A DNA stretch of 64,000 nucleotides from Rhodoferax sp. TH121 (GCF_002251855.1 NZ_NOXW01000020.1:124001-188000), one strand, 5' to 3'. Positions 8,195-18,064 are shown, counted from the stretch's first letter. The notes: generated by a model not told the origin, from the letters alone. A program made the numbers and translations.

Positions 8195-9487
8195 ATGTCT
8201 AACGAAGGTCTCGCTTTTATTGTGTTTTGCGTCGGCATGCTGGCGCTCATGGGCATCGGCATGAACATGGCCCTGTCGCTGGTGCTGACCGGTGCTGCCA
8301 TGGCCTGGGTGCTTGATTTTTGGGACACGCAGCTGCTGGCCCAGAACCTGGTGGCGGGGGTTGACAGCTTTCCGCTGCTCGCGGTGCCTTTCTTTATCCT
8401 GGCCGGTGAACTGATGAACAGCGGCGGCATCAGCCGGCGCATCATCACCATGGCGCAGGCTTGGGTGGGGCATATCAAAGGCGGTCTGGGCTTTGTGGCG
8501 ATTGGTGCAGCGGTGCTGATGGCCAGCATGAGCGGCTCGGCTTTGGCCGACACGGCCGCGCTGGCCACCATCCTCATGCCCATGATGCGCCAGCAGGGCT
8601 ACCCCATGCACACGTCTGCAGGCTTGATTGCCTCGGGCGGCATCATTGCGCCCATCATTCCGCCCAGCATGCCGTTCGTGATTTACGGCGTGACCACCAA
8701 TACCTCGATCTCGTCGCTGTTTCTCTCTGGCATCGTGCCCGGGCTCATCATGGGTGCGGGTCTTTTGGTGGCCTGGAAACTGGTGCTACGCGACCTGGAT
8801 TTGCCCGAAGGCCAGCCGCTGCCGCTGCGCGAGCGCCTGCAGGCCACACGCAAGGCGTTCTGGGCGATGCTCATGCCACTGATCATCATCGGCGGCATGA
8901 AGACCGGCGTCTTCACGCCGACCGAAGCTGCGGTGGTGGCTGCGTTTTATGCCTTGGTGGTGGCGCTGTTTATCCACCGTGAGATGAAGGCCACGGCCGT
9001 GTATGGCGTGCTGGTGCGTGCGGCCAAGACCACGGCCATCGTGATGTTCCTGTGCGCCGGTGCGCAAGTGGCCAGCTACATGATCACTTTGGCGGATCTG
9101 CCTGCCACGCTGACCGGCTGGCTCGGCCCACTGGTGGAGAGTCCGCGCCTCTTGATGGTGGTGATGATGCTGGTGTTGATCCTGGTGGGCACCGCGCTGG
9201 ATCTCACGCCCACCATCCTGATCTTCGCGCCGGTGATGCTGCCCATCGCCGTCAAGGCTGGCATTGACCCGGTCTATTTCGGCCTGATGTTTGTGCTCAA
9301 CGGCGCCATCGGCCTGATCACGCCGCCGGTGGGTACGGTGCTCAATGTGGTGGCAGGTGTCGGGCGCCTGCCGCTGCACCAGGTCATCAAGGGCGTGAAC
9401 CCTTTTCTCATCACCTACACGCTGATCCTGTTCCTGTTTGTGCTGTTCCCGCAAATCGTGACTGCGCCCGTGGCGTGGATGCGTTGA
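8195..9487 (+). CDS. TRAP transporter large permease (DctM type)
   Basis: This 430-residue membrane protein spans the DctM-like domain from end to end, with about 12 hydrophobic segments. Hallmarks include 'PLLAVPFFILAGELMNSGGI', 'GSALADTAALATILMP' and 'PPSMPFVIYGV'. It starts after a strong GGAGG. It forms the ion-coupled channel of the TRAP system with the small permease before it and the receptor after it. Confidence 0.95.
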   Translation: MSNEGLAFIVFCVGMLALMGIGMNMALSLVLTGAAMAWVLDFWDTQLLAQNLVAGVDSFPLLAVPFFILAGELMNSGGISRRIITMAQAWVGHIKGGLGFVAIGAAVLMASMSGSALADTAALATILMPMMRQQGYPMHTSAGLIASGGIIAPIIPPSMPFVIYGVTTNTSISSLFLSGIVPGLIMGAGLLVAWKLVLRDLDLPEGQPLPLRERLQATRKAFWAMLMPLIIIGGMKTGVFTPTEAAVVAAFYALVVALFIHREMKATAVYGVLVRAAKTTAIVMFLCAGAQVASYMITLADLPATLTGWLGPLVESPRLLMVVMMLVLILVGTALDLTPTILIFAPVMLPIAVKAGIDPVYFGLMFVLNGAIGLITPPVGTVLNVVAGVGRLPLHQVIKGVNPFLITYTLILFLFVLFPQIVTAPVAWMR

Positions 9488-9551
9488 GTTCCGTTCCCCC
9501 TGTTCCCGCTCTCTTCCCGTCTTTTTTCACAACAACACCAGGAGACATTCC

Positions 9552-10583
9552 ATGAAAACTTCCACCACCCTCATCCGCCGCGCCGTGTTGGCCGTGGCCG
9601 GAGCCGCCGTCTTCAGCGCTGCGCTGCCCGCCTTGGCGCAAGACATCAAACCCCGCCTGATCCGTTTTGGCTACGGCCTCAACGAACAAAGCAACCAGGG
9701 CCGTGCCGCCAAGGTGTTTGCCGAGGCGGTGGAGAAAGCCTCGGGCGGCAAGATGAAGGTGCGCACCATTGGCGCTTCAGCGCTGGGCCCGGATGTGCAG
9801 ATGCAGAACTCGCTGATTGGCGGCGCCCAGGAAATGATGGTCGGCTCCACCGCCACACTGGTCGGTATCACCAAAGAAATGGCGCTGTGGGATACGCCCT
9901 TTTTGATCAGCAACGCGAAGGAAGCCGATGCGCTCCTGGATGGTCCGATTGGCGACAAGATCCGCAACAAGCTGCCCGAGAAAGGCTTGGTCGGTCTGGC
10001 CTATTGGGAAAACGGCTTTCGCAACCTGACCAACAGCAAGCGTGCCATCAGCAAGGTGGAAGATCTGGAAGGTATCAAGCTGCGTGTGATGCAAAACAAC
10101 GTGTTCCTCAACAGCTTCAAGACCCTGGGTGCCAACGCTGTGCCCATGGCATTCTCGGAGTTGTTCAGCGCGCTGGAAACCAACACTGTGGACGGCCAAG
10201 AGAACCCCTTCAACACCATTCTGTCGAGCAAGTTCTACGAAGTGCAGAAGTACATGACGGTGACCAACCACGTCTACAGCCCCTGGATCGTGATGGCCAG
10301 CAAGAAGTGGTGGGACCAACTGTCCAAAGACGAACAAAAGATCTTGAGCGACGCCGCCAAGCTGAGCCGTGACTTTGAACGCAAGGATACGCGCGAGGAA
10401 GCTTCCCGTGCTGTGGCCGACCTCAAGGCCAAGGGCATGCAGGTCAATGAACTGTCGCCTGCAGAGTCCGCCCGCATGCGCGACAAGCTGACCCGCGTCT
10501 ACGCCTCCATTGGTGCCGACATCGGCATGGACCTGTGGAACGAAGCGCAAGCCGAGCTGGTCAAGATCCGCACGAAGAAATAA
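9552..10583 (+). CDS. TRAP transporter solute receptor (DctP type)
   Basis: This 343-residue periplasmic receptor has a signal peptide ending at ALAQ near residue 30, followed by a full DctP fold. Typical runs are 'RFGYGLNEQSNQGRAAKVFA' (about 38-57), 'WDTPFLI', and 'VMQNNVFLNSFKTLGANAVP', which carries the arginine that binds the ligand carboxylate (in 'KLRVMQ'). An AGGAGA ribosome-binding site precedes the ATG. Gene order kinase-Q-M-P and the LacI regulator point to gluconate or another aldonate as ligand. That is inference, since DctP specificity is not readable from sequence alone. Confidence 0.9.
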   Translation: MKTSTTLIRRAVLAVAGAAVFSAALPALAQDIKPRLIRFGYGLNEQSNQGRAAKVFAEAVEKASGGKMKVRTIGASALGPDVQMQNSLIGGAQEMMVGSTATLVGITKEMALWDTPFLISNAKEADALLDGPIGDKIRNKLPEKGLVGLAYWENGFRNLTNSKRAISKVEDLEGIKLRVMQNNVFLNSFKTLGANAVPMAFSELFSALETNTVDGQENPFNTILSSKFYEVQKYMTVTNHVYSPWIVMASKKWWDQLSKDEQKILSDAAKLSRDFERKDTREEASRAVADLKAKGMQVNELSPAESARMRDKLTRVYASIGADIGMDLWNEAQAELVKIRTKK

Positions 10584-10602
10584 GCGCAGGCGGGGAGGGC
10601 GC

Positions 10603-13188
10603 CTACCAGTCCTCTTTCACTGCCATCACGGCGTCGCGCCCTGCAGCGGCCTGGCCTGACAGCCAGGCCGTTGTTGTTCCGGCCACCACCACCGCGGCGG
10701 CCAGTGCTGCCAGCCGGCCCCAGGGCAGGGCCAGCTCCATGGTCCAGTGAAAGCTCTGCGGGTTCACCACATGCACCAGCACCACGGCCACCGCCAGGCC
10801 CAGCGCCACGCCGGCCAGAGCGCCCAAGGTGGTCCATGCTGCACCCTCCAACGCGACCACGCGCAGGATTTGTCGACGTGTCAGGCCCAGGTGCACCAGC
10901 AAGCCAAATTCTTTGCGCCGCGCCAGCACCTGCGCACTGAAGCTGGCCGCCACGCCAAACAGGCCAATGCCAATCGCCACCGCCTGCAGCCAGTAGGTCA
11001 CAGCAAAGCTACGGTCAAAAATCCTTAGGCTGGTGGCACGGATTTCGCGGGCCGAGCCAAACTCCAGCAGGTTGCCAGCCGCACCATCGGGTGTGTGGGC
11101 CAACTGGTTGGCCAGCGCGCGCAGCTGGTCTTGTACCTGCGCCACATCCGCTTGCGGCCGCAACCAGAAGGCGATGTCGTTGACCCGGGTGTCGGTGCTG
11201 TAGCGCGCAAAGTCCGCCGGGTCCATGGCCACGGTACCAAACTGGCGGGCATAGTCGCGCCATACACCCGCTACAAAAAAAGTAGCTGCTTGCGCAGATT
11301 CCGCAGAGGCTAGAGGCCTAAATGATGCTGAAAGTGCGGGTAAAGGCTGCCCCACGCGTGCACCGTACAGGTCCAGCATGGCCTCGCTCACGTACACGCC
11401 CACTTGCCCGGCGGGCACCGGCACCGGGTTGCCCACCAGCGGCAGGTTGAGTGCGCCCGTCTGGGCATCGCGTAGCGGGCGCACCAGCAGCGCCACAGCG
11501 GGTTGGGCCGGGTCCAGCGTGAGCGACAGCGTGCGCTGCGTGCTCAGGCGCTCCACCCCCGGCACGTGTGCCGCGCCCTCTACAAACGCGGGGTCAAAGT
11601 ACGCCGTGTCGGCCGCGCTGCCACTCGCGGCGGTGCGCACATACAGGGCGGCCGGCAGCACCGCGTCCAGCCAGTCGGTGACCGATGTGCGAAAACTTGC
11701 CACCATCACGGTCAGCGCCACTGCTAGGCTCAGCGAGGCCACCACCCCGCTCACTGCCACCGCCGCACTTTCGCGCACGCGGCGCGCGCGTTCCACTGCC
11801 AGCAGTGGCAGGGCACGGCGCGCCACGAAGGGCGCCACGCCGTCCAGCACCCAGCCCACGGCGGTGGGTAGGGAGGTGATGCCGCCCAGCAGCAAACACG
11901 CCACGCTCAGGTAGGCCGCCAAAGGAATGCCCCACACCGGCGGCAGCAGCGCCAGCAGCCCGCCAGCGACCAGCAGTGCAGCGCCCAGCCGGGCGTGGCT
12001 GTGACGTGCATCCGCGGCGCCCAAACCTTTGAGGGTTTGCGCCGGTGGCAGCTGCTGCGCCAGTCGGGCCGGTGCCCAAGCGCCCACCAGGGCCGCAGCC
12101 ACCCCCAGCAGGCTAAACACCAGCGCGGCTGCACCGCTCCACTGCAGGGCGGGTGCGCTGCCTGCAAAAAATCCGCCTCCCAAATCACCGCCCAGCAGGC
12201 GCAGCGCCAGCGCTGCCAAGGCCGTGCCCAGTGCCAGGCCCAGCAGGCTGCCCACGCTGCCCAAGGCCGCTGCTTCCAACATGACGAGCTGCAGTCGCTG
12301 CCGTCCAGTCAGGCCCAGCACACCCAAGAGCGCAAACTGCTGCGCCCGCCGTGCCACGCTGAGTGCCAGCACCGAGAACACCAAGAACCCGCCCGTGAAC
12401 AAGGCCACCAGCGCCAGCACCGTCAGGTTCACGCGGTAGGCGCGCGACAGATTGCTGATGCGTTCGGCCGCATCACCGGGCGCGCGCAGCGTGGCGCCAG
12501 CGGGCCAGTCTGCAGCTGTGGTGAGTTCCCGCACAAAGGTGGCGCGGTCGACGCCCGCACGCAGTCGCACATCCACCCGGCTCAGGTCGTTGCGGCCAAA
12601 CAGGCTTTGCACCGCCGCAATGTCCATCACCGCCAGTGGCGCGCCACCGGCGGCCACACTGCCCGCTACCTGCAGTGTGTGCAGTTGCAGGCCCTGCTGC
12701 ACTTGCAGCGTGGCGCCCGGCAGTGCCTGACGTGCCAGCAGGTTGAGAAACACGGTGTTGGGTGCAAAGAGGGCCAGGCGGTCGGCGCCTGCCGCGGGCA
12801 GGGGCAACAAATCGGGTGCCACGGCAGCCACCTGCAGCGCATCCACACCCACTACACGCAGCAAGGTTTTCTTGTCGCCATGCAGGGCGTAGGTGCTGAG
12901 CTCCAGCACCGGTGCCGCCACCGCCACATCAGGGTGGTGCAGCAAACGGCCCCACAGCGCCAGCTCCACGCTGCTGGCGCTGCCGGTTGCGGTGCGCAGT
13001 TCCAGGTCGGGCTGGCCTCCCACCGAACGCACGGCCTGCGAGAACTCGTCCAGCGCCGAAGCATTGATGAGGTGCACCGCAAATGCCAGCGCCACCCCCA
13101 ACATCACTGACACCACTGCCGCCGCGTTGCGCCACGGATGCTGGCGCAGCTCTTGCCAAGAGAAAGTGGTAAGCAAAGGTAGCAACAT
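10603..13188 (-). CDS. FtsX-like ABC permease, large form
   Basis: This 861-residue protein has a duplicated FtsX/MacB-type architecture. One helix lies near residues 20-40, then a soluble periplasmic domain, then a first three-helix FtsX block at about 255-400. Further helices and a second periplasmic domain follow, and a final FtsX block lies at about 735-850. This is the layout of AttF/AttG- or YbbP-like permeases working with LolD-type ATPases. No ATPase is adjacent; the best candidate in the window is at 22966-23619. The second periplasmic domain contains a copy of the dispersed repeat (11270-11331), encoding FRPLASAESAQAATFFVAG. It converges with dctP 19 bases away. Confidence 0.85.
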   Translation of the reverse strand: MLLPLLTTFSWQELRQHPWRNAAAVVSVMLGVALAFAVHLINASALDEFSQAVRSVGGQPDLELRTATGSASSVELALWGRLLHHPDVAVAAPVLELSTYALHGDKKTLLRVVGVDALQVAAVAPDLLPLPAAGADRLALFAPNTVFLNLLARQALPGATLQVQQGLQLHTLQVAGSVAAGGAPLAVMDIAAVQSLFGRNDLSRVDVRLRAGVDRATFVRELTTAADWPAGATLRAPGDAAERISNLSRAYRVNLTVLALVALFTGGFLVFSVLALSVARRAQQFALLGVLGLTGRQRLQLVMLEAAALGSVGSLLGLALGTALAALALRLLGGDLGGGFFAGSAPALQWSGAAALVFSLLGVAAALVGAWAPARLAQQLPPAQTLKGLGAADARHSHARLGAALLVAGGLLALLPPVWGIPLAAYLSVACLLLGGITSLPTAVGWVLDGVAPFVARRALPLLAVERARRVRESAAVAVSGVVASLSLAVALTVMVASFRTSVTDWLDAVLPAALYVRTAASGSAADTAYFDPAFVEGAAHVPGVERLSTQRTLSLTLDPAQPAVALLVRPLRDAQTGALNLPLVGNPVPVPAGQVGVYVSEAMLDLYGARVGQPLPALSASFRPLASAESAQAATFFVAGVWRDYARQFGTVAMDPADFARYSTDTRVNDIAFWLRPQADVAQVQDQLRALANQLAHTPDGAAGNLLEFGSAREIRATSLRIFDRSFAVTYWLQAVAIGIGLFGVAASFSAQVLARRKEFGLLVHLGLTRRQILRVVALEGAAWTTLGALAGVALGLAVAVVLVHVVNPQSFHWTMELALPWGRLAALAAAVVVAGTTTAWLSGQAAAGRDAVMAVKEDW
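11270..11331 (+). repeat. Dispersed coding-compatible repeat, copy 3 (in ftsX-like gene)
   Basis: It reads GCTACAAAAAAAGTAGCTGC, TTGCGCAGATTCCGCAGAGG, CTAGAGGCCTAAATGATGCT. This is one of the most complete copies, antisense to the host gene. In the protein it encodes SAQAATFFVAG, nearly the same as the YAQAATIFVAT in CoaBC. Confidence 0.8.
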
Positions 13189-13278
13189 GGGCCTAGCCTA
13201 GCGCAAAGCTCGGCACTGCGTCATAGGGGCTGGTTACTATGCGGACAGGGGCGGCCTTCGGCTGCCAAGGGGACTTGC

Positions 13279-15087
13279 ATGCTGGATGAAGACACCGACA
13301 CCCTTGCTACTGAAGCCGCCGCGGATCCGATGGCTGAGCGCTGGGTCCAGCGCGCTGCGCTGACCGGCGTGGCGGGGCTGCTGACCGCCTGTGCCACACC
13401 GGGTGGCCAGCGGTTGCAGCGCCCCGGCCAGCAGTACAGCCGTGCCCAGACACCCGAGGAAGCCGCGCGATTTCTGTTGCAGGCGCAGTTCTCAGCGTCG
13501 GATTCCGAGATTGCCGCGGTGCAAAACAGCAGTTATGCCGACTGGCTGGCGCAACAGTTCGATGCACCGCGGGGCCAAACTGGTTGGGATTGGCTCAACC
13601 AACGCGGCTACGGGCAGATTGATAACAGCACGCGCTACTTTGACCACTTTTACCCCGGCGACTACATGGTCTGGAACCAACTCATGACGGCGCCTGACGC
13701 GGTGCGCAAGCGTCTGGCGCTGGCCTTGTCCGAGTTCTTTGTGGTTTCCCTCACGGGGCTGGACTTTGCCTGGCGCAGCCACGCCATGGCGCACTATTGG
13801 GACACGCTGGCGCAGCATGCGCTGGGCAACTTCCGCACGCTGCTCGAAGAGGTGACGCTCAACCCGGCCATGGGCCACTATCTCAACACCAAGGGCAACC
13901 AAAAAGAAAACGCCGCCACGGGCCGCGTGCCCGACGAAAACTATGCCCGCGAGGTGATGCAGCTGTTCACCATCGGCCTGGTGCAGCTGAACCCGGATGG
14001 CAGTGAGAAGACGGGCGCCAACGGTCAACGGCTGGAGACCTACACCCAGAGCGATGTGACGCAGTTGGCCCGTGTTTTCACCGGCTATGACTTTGACCAG
14101 CGAAACAACGTGGTCACGCCCTTCGACCCCGAAGGCAAACGCAGGGTGGGCAATACGAACTTTGCCCGGCAGCGCATGGTGTTCACGCCCAACCGCCATT
14201 CGGAGCTGGCGGCGCACTTTCTGGGCATCACCATCCCGGCCAAAACGTCGGGCGGTGAGGCCCTCAAGTTGGCCTTGGATACGCTGTTTCAGCACCCCAA
14301 TGTGGGCCCGTTCTTCGGCAAGCAAATGATCCAGCGCCTGGTCACCAGCAACCCCAGCCCGGCCTATGTGGCGCGCGTTGCCGCCGCTTTTGCGGACAAC
14401 GGCAGCGGGGAGCGTGGTGATTTGCGTGCGGTGTTTGCGGCTATTCTGCTCGACGACGAAGCACGCAGCCCGGCTGGCCTCACCGACCCGCGCTTTGGCC
14501 GCTTGCGCGAGCCCATGCTGCGCCTGGTGCAGTGGGGGCGCACCTTTGGCGTCTCGTCGGCCCAGGGCGGCTGGAAGATTGGCGACCTCAGCAATCCGGC
14601 CACCCAACTGGGGCAGAGCCCGCTGCGCTCGCCTTCGGTGTTCAATTTCTTCCGCCCCGGTTATGTGCCACCAGCCACCCAGATGGCCGCCGCCGGTGCT
14701 TCTGCGCCGGAGTTTCAGATCGTCACCGAGAGCAGCGTGGCAGGCTACATCAATTACCTGCAGGGCGTGGTGCGCAACGGTATCTACGTCAACGACCCGG
14801 ACCTGCCCAACAACGTGAGCAATTCCAAGAATCCGAAGGCCGGTTTCGACATCAAGGCCAGCTACACCGCCGAGCTCGCACTAGCGTCGGATGCCAAAGC
14901 GTTGGTGGCGCGGCTCAACCTTTTGTTGTGTGCAGGGCAGCTGCCTGCGGCCTTGCAGGCGCGCATGGTCGCCGCACTGAACGCCACGCCTCTCACCACT
15001 GCAAGCCCGCCTGACAAACGTCTGGACCGTGTGGCCGCTGCCGTGCTGCTGACCATGGCCGCGCCCCAGTACCTGGTCCAGAAATAG
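13279..15087 (+). CDS. DUF1800 family protein
   Basis: This 602-residue protein matches the DUF1800 family across almost its whole length: 'QFSASDSEIAAVQ', 'VWNQLMTAPDAVRKRLALAL' followed by 'SEFFVVS', 'NYAREVMQLFTIGLVQLNPD', and 'FSAHHSE'-type runs (here 'PNRHSELAAHFLGI'). The start at 13279 follows AAGGGGA. A second in-frame ATG at 13330 would give a cleaner lipoprotein-type signal (MAERWVQRAALTGVAGLLTA then C), so the N-terminus is open. The function is unknown. DUF1800 genes are very often followed by a DUF1501 gene, as here 10 bases downstream. It leads a five-gene run to 18537. Confidence 0.85.
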   Translation: MLDEDTDTLATEAAADPMAERWVQRAALTGVAGLLTACATPGGQRLQRPGQQYSRAQTPEEAARFLLQAQFSASDSEIAAVQNSSYADWLAQQFDAPRGQTGWDWLNQRGYGQIDNSTRYFDHFYPGDYMVWNQLMTAPDAVRKRLALALSEFFVVSLTGLDFAWRSHAMAHYWDTLAQHALGNFRTLLEEVTLNPAMGHYLNTKGNQKENAATGRVPDENYAREVMQLFTIGLVQLNPDGSEKTGANGQRLETYTQSDVTQLARVFTGYDFDQRNNVVTPFDPEGKRRVGNTNFARQRMVFTPNRHSELAAHFLGITIPAKTSGGEALKLALDTLFQHPNVGPFFGKQMIQRLVTSNPSPAYVARVAAAFADNGSGERGDLRAVFAAILLDDEARSPAGLTDPRFGRLREPMLRLVQWGRTFGVSSAQGGWKIGDLSNPATQLGQSPLRSPSVFNFFRPGYVPPATQMAAAGASAPEFQIVTESSVAGYINYLQGVVRNGIYVNDPDLPNNVSNSKNPKAGFDIKASYTAELALASDAKALVARLNLLLCAGQLPAALQARMVAALNATPLTTASPPDKRLDRVAAAVLLTMAAPQYLVQK

Positions 15088-15097
15088 GAGTACTGCC

Positions 15098-16579
15098 ATG
15101 CACCTGCTCCGACCCCATCTGCATACCCGCCGCGCCTTCTTGCAGCGCGCCGGGCAACTCACGCTGGCAGGCACTGCCTTGCCCACTGCCCTGAACCTCG
15201 CTGCGCTGGGGGAAGCCGCAGCAGTTACCGTCACCGATTACAAAGCGCTGGTCTGCGTCTTCCTGTATGGCGGCAATGACTACGCCAATACCGTGGTGAC
15301 TTTCGACCCAGCTAGCTATGCACAGTACGCGGTTGTGCGGGGTGGTACGGGAGACGCGGGCGGCGGCATTGCGCTGGCCCGTGCTGATTTGGAGCGCACG
15401 CTGCTCAAGCCGCAGCGGGCGCTGGCAGAGGGCCGGCAGTACGCACTGCACCCCGCCATGACCGGGCTGGCCGATTTGTTCAACGCCGGGCAGGCAGCGG
15501 TGCAACTGAATGTGGGGCCGCTGGTGGTGCCGCTCACCCGTGCGCAGTTCAATAGTGCAGACCGCAAGACCTACCCGCTTCCACCCAAGCTGTTTTCGCA
15601 CAACGATCAGCAGTCCATCTGGCAGTCGTCGTCGCCCGAGGGTTCTACCGTGGGCTGGGGCGGGCACTTGGGCGACTTGGCGTTGCGCAGCAATGCCAAG
15701 TCCTTGTTCACCTGCATGTCGGTCACAGGGAATGCGGTGTTTTTGTCGGGTGATTCGGCGCTGCAATACCAGGTCAGTACCGGCGGCGCGGTGCGTGTGC
15801 GCGCTGCTACCGATAACGCGGTCTACGGCTCCAAAGCCGTGAAAGATTTGCTGTCCCAGATGATTTCCGAGCCCAGCGCCCACCCGCTAGAGAACGAGTA
15901 CGTGCGCGTGATGCAGCGCTCGCGCGAGGCCGAGGTGCACGTAGCCGCCGCACTGGCTGGCAGCCAGACCAGTGCCAAGCCACTTGCCACCGAATTCCCG
16001 ACGGGTAACCCGCTGGCCGACCAGCTGAAGATGGTGGCCCGCCTGATCCAGGGCCGCGACGTGCTGGGCGCCAAACGCCAGGTGTTCATGGTCTCGCTGG
16101 GCGGTTTTGACCTGCATGACAACCTGATCGCCCAGCAGCCCGTGCTGATGGGGCGCGTGAGTGAGGCAATGGCGGCGTTTTACCGCGCCACGGTCGAGCT
16201 TGGCGTGGCGCAACAAGTAACCAGCTTCACCGCGTCCGACTTCGGCCGCACGCTCACCTCCAACGGTGACGGTTCCGACCACGGCTGGGGTGGCCACCAT
16301 CTGGTGGTGGGCGGCGCCGTCAAGGGGCGCGCCTTTTATGGCGCGCCGCCTCCGGTCAGCGTGGGCAACACCGGCGCGCCGGAGGACCAGTGGCACGTGG
16401 GCCAAGGCCGCTTGCTGCCCAGCACCTCGGTCGATCAGTACGCCGCCACATTGGCGCGCTGGTTTGGTGTGGGCCCGAAAGAGCTGGGCGGCATTCTGCC
16501 GAACCTGCGGCAGTTTGGTGTTGAGGCTGGGCGGCCCGACTATCCTGTGGATTTGGGATTCATGGGGATGCCTGCATGA
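15098..16579 (+). CDS. DUF1501 protein with Tat-type signal
   Basis: This 493-residue protein has an N-terminal twin-arginine motif (TRRAFLQRAGQLTLAGTALP), suggesting folded export, perhaps with a bound metal. The DUF1501 domain, which has a sulfatase/alkaline-phosphatase-like fold, covers the rest. Recognisable parts are 'LVCVFLYGGNDYANTVV' near residue 50, 'SLGGFDLHDN' near 330, 'TASDFGRTLTSNGDGSDHGW' near 380, and 'VGGAVKGRAFYG'. The Asp and His residues in these runs are the likely metal ligands. The start follows ATAGGAG. The stop overlaps the next start by 4 bases. The substrate is unknown. Confidence 0.85.
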   Translation: MHLLRPHLHTRRAFLQRAGQLTLAGTALPTALNLAALGEAAAVTVTDYKALVCVFLYGGNDYANTVVTFDPASYAQYAVVRGGTGDAGGGIALARADLERTLLKPQRALAEGRQYALHPAMTGLADLFNAGQAAVQLNVGPLVVPLTRAQFNSADRKTYPLPPKLFSHNDQQSIWQSSSPEGSTVGWGGHLGDLALRSNAKSLFTCMSVTGNAVFLSGDSALQYQVSTGGAVRVRAATDNAVYGSKAVKDLLSQMISEPSAHPLENEYVRVMQRSREAEVHVAAALAGSQTSAKPLATEFPTGNPLADQLKMVARLIQGRDVLGAKRQVFMVSLGGFDLHDNLIAQQPVLMGRVSEAMAAFYRATVELGVAQQVTSFTASDFGRTLTSNGDGSDHGWGGHHLVVGGAVKGRAFYGAPPPVSVGNTGAPEDQWHVGQGRLLPSTSVDQYAATLARWFGVGPKELGGILPNLRQFGVEAGRPDYPVDLGFMGMPA

Positions 16580-17694
16580 GAGTGATGGTGTTGGGGGGCT
16601 ATGGAAATTTTGGGGCACGCATTTGTCGCGCGTTGGCGGCGGATTCGTCCATCGAATTGCTGGTGGCCGGGCGCTATGAAAGTCGAGCCTCCGCGTTTGC
16701 CCAAGCACTGAACCAGATCCACCACCGCCATGCCAAGGGTGTGGCGGTGGACTGGCAAAGTGCCCACTTTGTGCAAACCCTGCAGGCGCATGGCGTGGAG
16801 TTACTGCTCCACACGGCGGGCCCGTTCCAGGGACAGAACTATGTGGTGGCCCAAGCGTGTGCCGAGGCTGGTGCGCACTACATCGACCTGGCCGACGGTC
16901 GGCGGTTTGTCTGCGACTTTGCCGCGGCCCTGCAGGCTCCGTTTGTTGCCGCCAATCGCATAGCCATCACCGGTGCCAGCACGGTGCCTGCGCTGTCGTC
17001 AGCCGTGGTGGATTTTTTGTCCCGTGGCTGGTCGCGCATCGACAGCATCGATATCTGCATCGCTCCAGCCCAAACCGCACCGCGCGGTGTCGCGACACTG
17101 GAGGCCGTATTGAGCTACTGCGGCATGCCCATTCCGGTGTGGGTGGGCGGGCGCTGGCAGGACCGGGCCGGCTGGGCCGATCTGCAGCCTGTGCAGTTTG
17201 CGCGCCTGCGGCCACGCCTCGGCGCGGTGTGCGACATCCCGGACCTGGCGCTGTTCCCCACCCACTACGGCGTGCGAGACCGCGTGGAGTTTCGTGCTGC
17301 ACTGGAGGTGGGGCTGTCCCAGCGCGCCTTTGCGGTGCTGGCGTGGCTGCGGCAACGGGGCGTGCTCAAGAATCCCGGGTCCTTGGCCCGGCTGCTCAAC
17401 GCTGGCGCCAAGCTGTTTGACCCACTGGGCTCTGCCCTGGGCGGCATGGTAGTGCGGGTGGCGGGGGTGAACGCGGATGGCGCATCAGTGAAACGCGCCT
17501 GGCACATCTCCGCCGACAACGACCACGGCCCCGAAATTCCCTGCATGGCCGCTATCCTGCTCGCCCGTCGGCTGGCGGCGGGTGAGACTGTGGAGCCGGG
17601 TGCACGCGCCTGTGTGGGCCTGCACGCACTGGAAGATTTTGCGCCCGAATTCGCCAAGTGGGGCATGGTGACGGATGTGGTGGAAGAGGGTTGA
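16576..17694 (+). CDS. Saccharopine dehydrogenase-like NAD(P)-binding protein
   Basis: This 372-residue protein has an N-terminal Rossmann fold with the nucleotide-binding motif GGYGNFGARICRAL at residues 7-20 and 'LLVAGRYESRA' at the end of beta-2. 'TAGPFQGQNYVVAQACAEAG' followed by 'AHYIDLADG' is diagnostic of the saccharopine dehydrogenase / trans-acting enoyl reductase-like superfamily. A true lysine-pathway role is unlikely, given the context and the divergent C-terminal half. It overlaps the DUF1501 gene by 4 bases and is followed 4 bases later by a small membrane-protein gene, so translational coupling is likely. The substrate is unknown. Confidence 0.8.
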   Translation: MRVMVLGGYGNFGARICRALAADSSIELLVAGRYESRASAFAQALNQIHHRHAKGVAVDWQSAHFVQTLQAHGVELLLHTAGPFQGQNYVVAQACAEAGAHYIDLADGRRFVCDFAAALQAPFVAANRIAITGASTVPALSSAVVDFLSRGWSRIDSIDICIAPAQTAPRGVATLEAVLSYCGMPIPVWVGGRWQDRAGWADLQPVQFARLRPRLGAVCDIPDLALFPTHYGVRDRVEFRAALEVGLSQRAFAVLAWLRQRGVLKNPGSLARLLNAGAKLFDPLGSALGGMVVRVAGVNADGASVKRAWHISADNDHGPEIPCMAAILLARRLAAGETVEPGARACVGLHALEDFAPEFAKWGMVTDVVEEG

Positions 17695-17698
17695 GCGG

Positions 17699-18064
17699 AT
17701 GGCACATACAGAGGCGCGTTGGCTGCGGTACAGCCTGGTATTTGTGTGGCTGGCCACGGCGATGGTCAGCGTGCAGGAGTTGCAGGGCCAGAGTCGCGCG
17801 CCGCTGGTGGCCAGCGGCGTGACGGATGTGCGTGTGGCCAATGCCCTGGTGTGGGCGGGGGCTGCCGTGGACGCGGTGCTGGGCTTACTGTTGCTGGTGT
17901 GGCCAGTGCGGCGCGTGTATGGCCTGGCCTTGCTAGCCATGCTGGGCATGACCGTGGTGGCCACCTTGCTGCAGCCGGTGCTGTGGTTGCACCCGCTGGG
18001 ACCGTTGACCAAGAACGTGCCGATTGCGGTGGTGTTATGGATATTGATGCGGAGGTCACAGTGA
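17699..18064 (+). CDS. Small DoxX-like membrane protein
   Basis: This protein of 121 residues has four hydrophobic segments (about residues 12-25, 45-65, 70-95 and 100-117), resembling the DoxX-like family. The ATG at 17699 lies 4 bases after the previous stop. Its stop overlaps the GTG start of the next gene. The function is unknown. The genes on both sides overlap or nearly touch, so it is produced with the saccharopine-dehydrogenase-like protein and the DUF2269 protein. Confidence 0.75.
   Translation: MAHTEARWLRYSLVFVWLATAMVSVQELQGQSRAPLVASGVTDVRVANALVWAGAAVDAVLGLLLLVWPVRRVYGLALLAMLGMTVVATLLQPVLWLHPLGPLTKNVPIAVVLWILMRRSQ

Noticed and set aside
13330..13345. Internal ATG of the DUF1800 gene as sole start
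   Set aside because: It would give a tidy lipoprotein signal but has no ribosome-binding site, while the ATG at 13279 has AAGGGGA. Kept as an alternative only.
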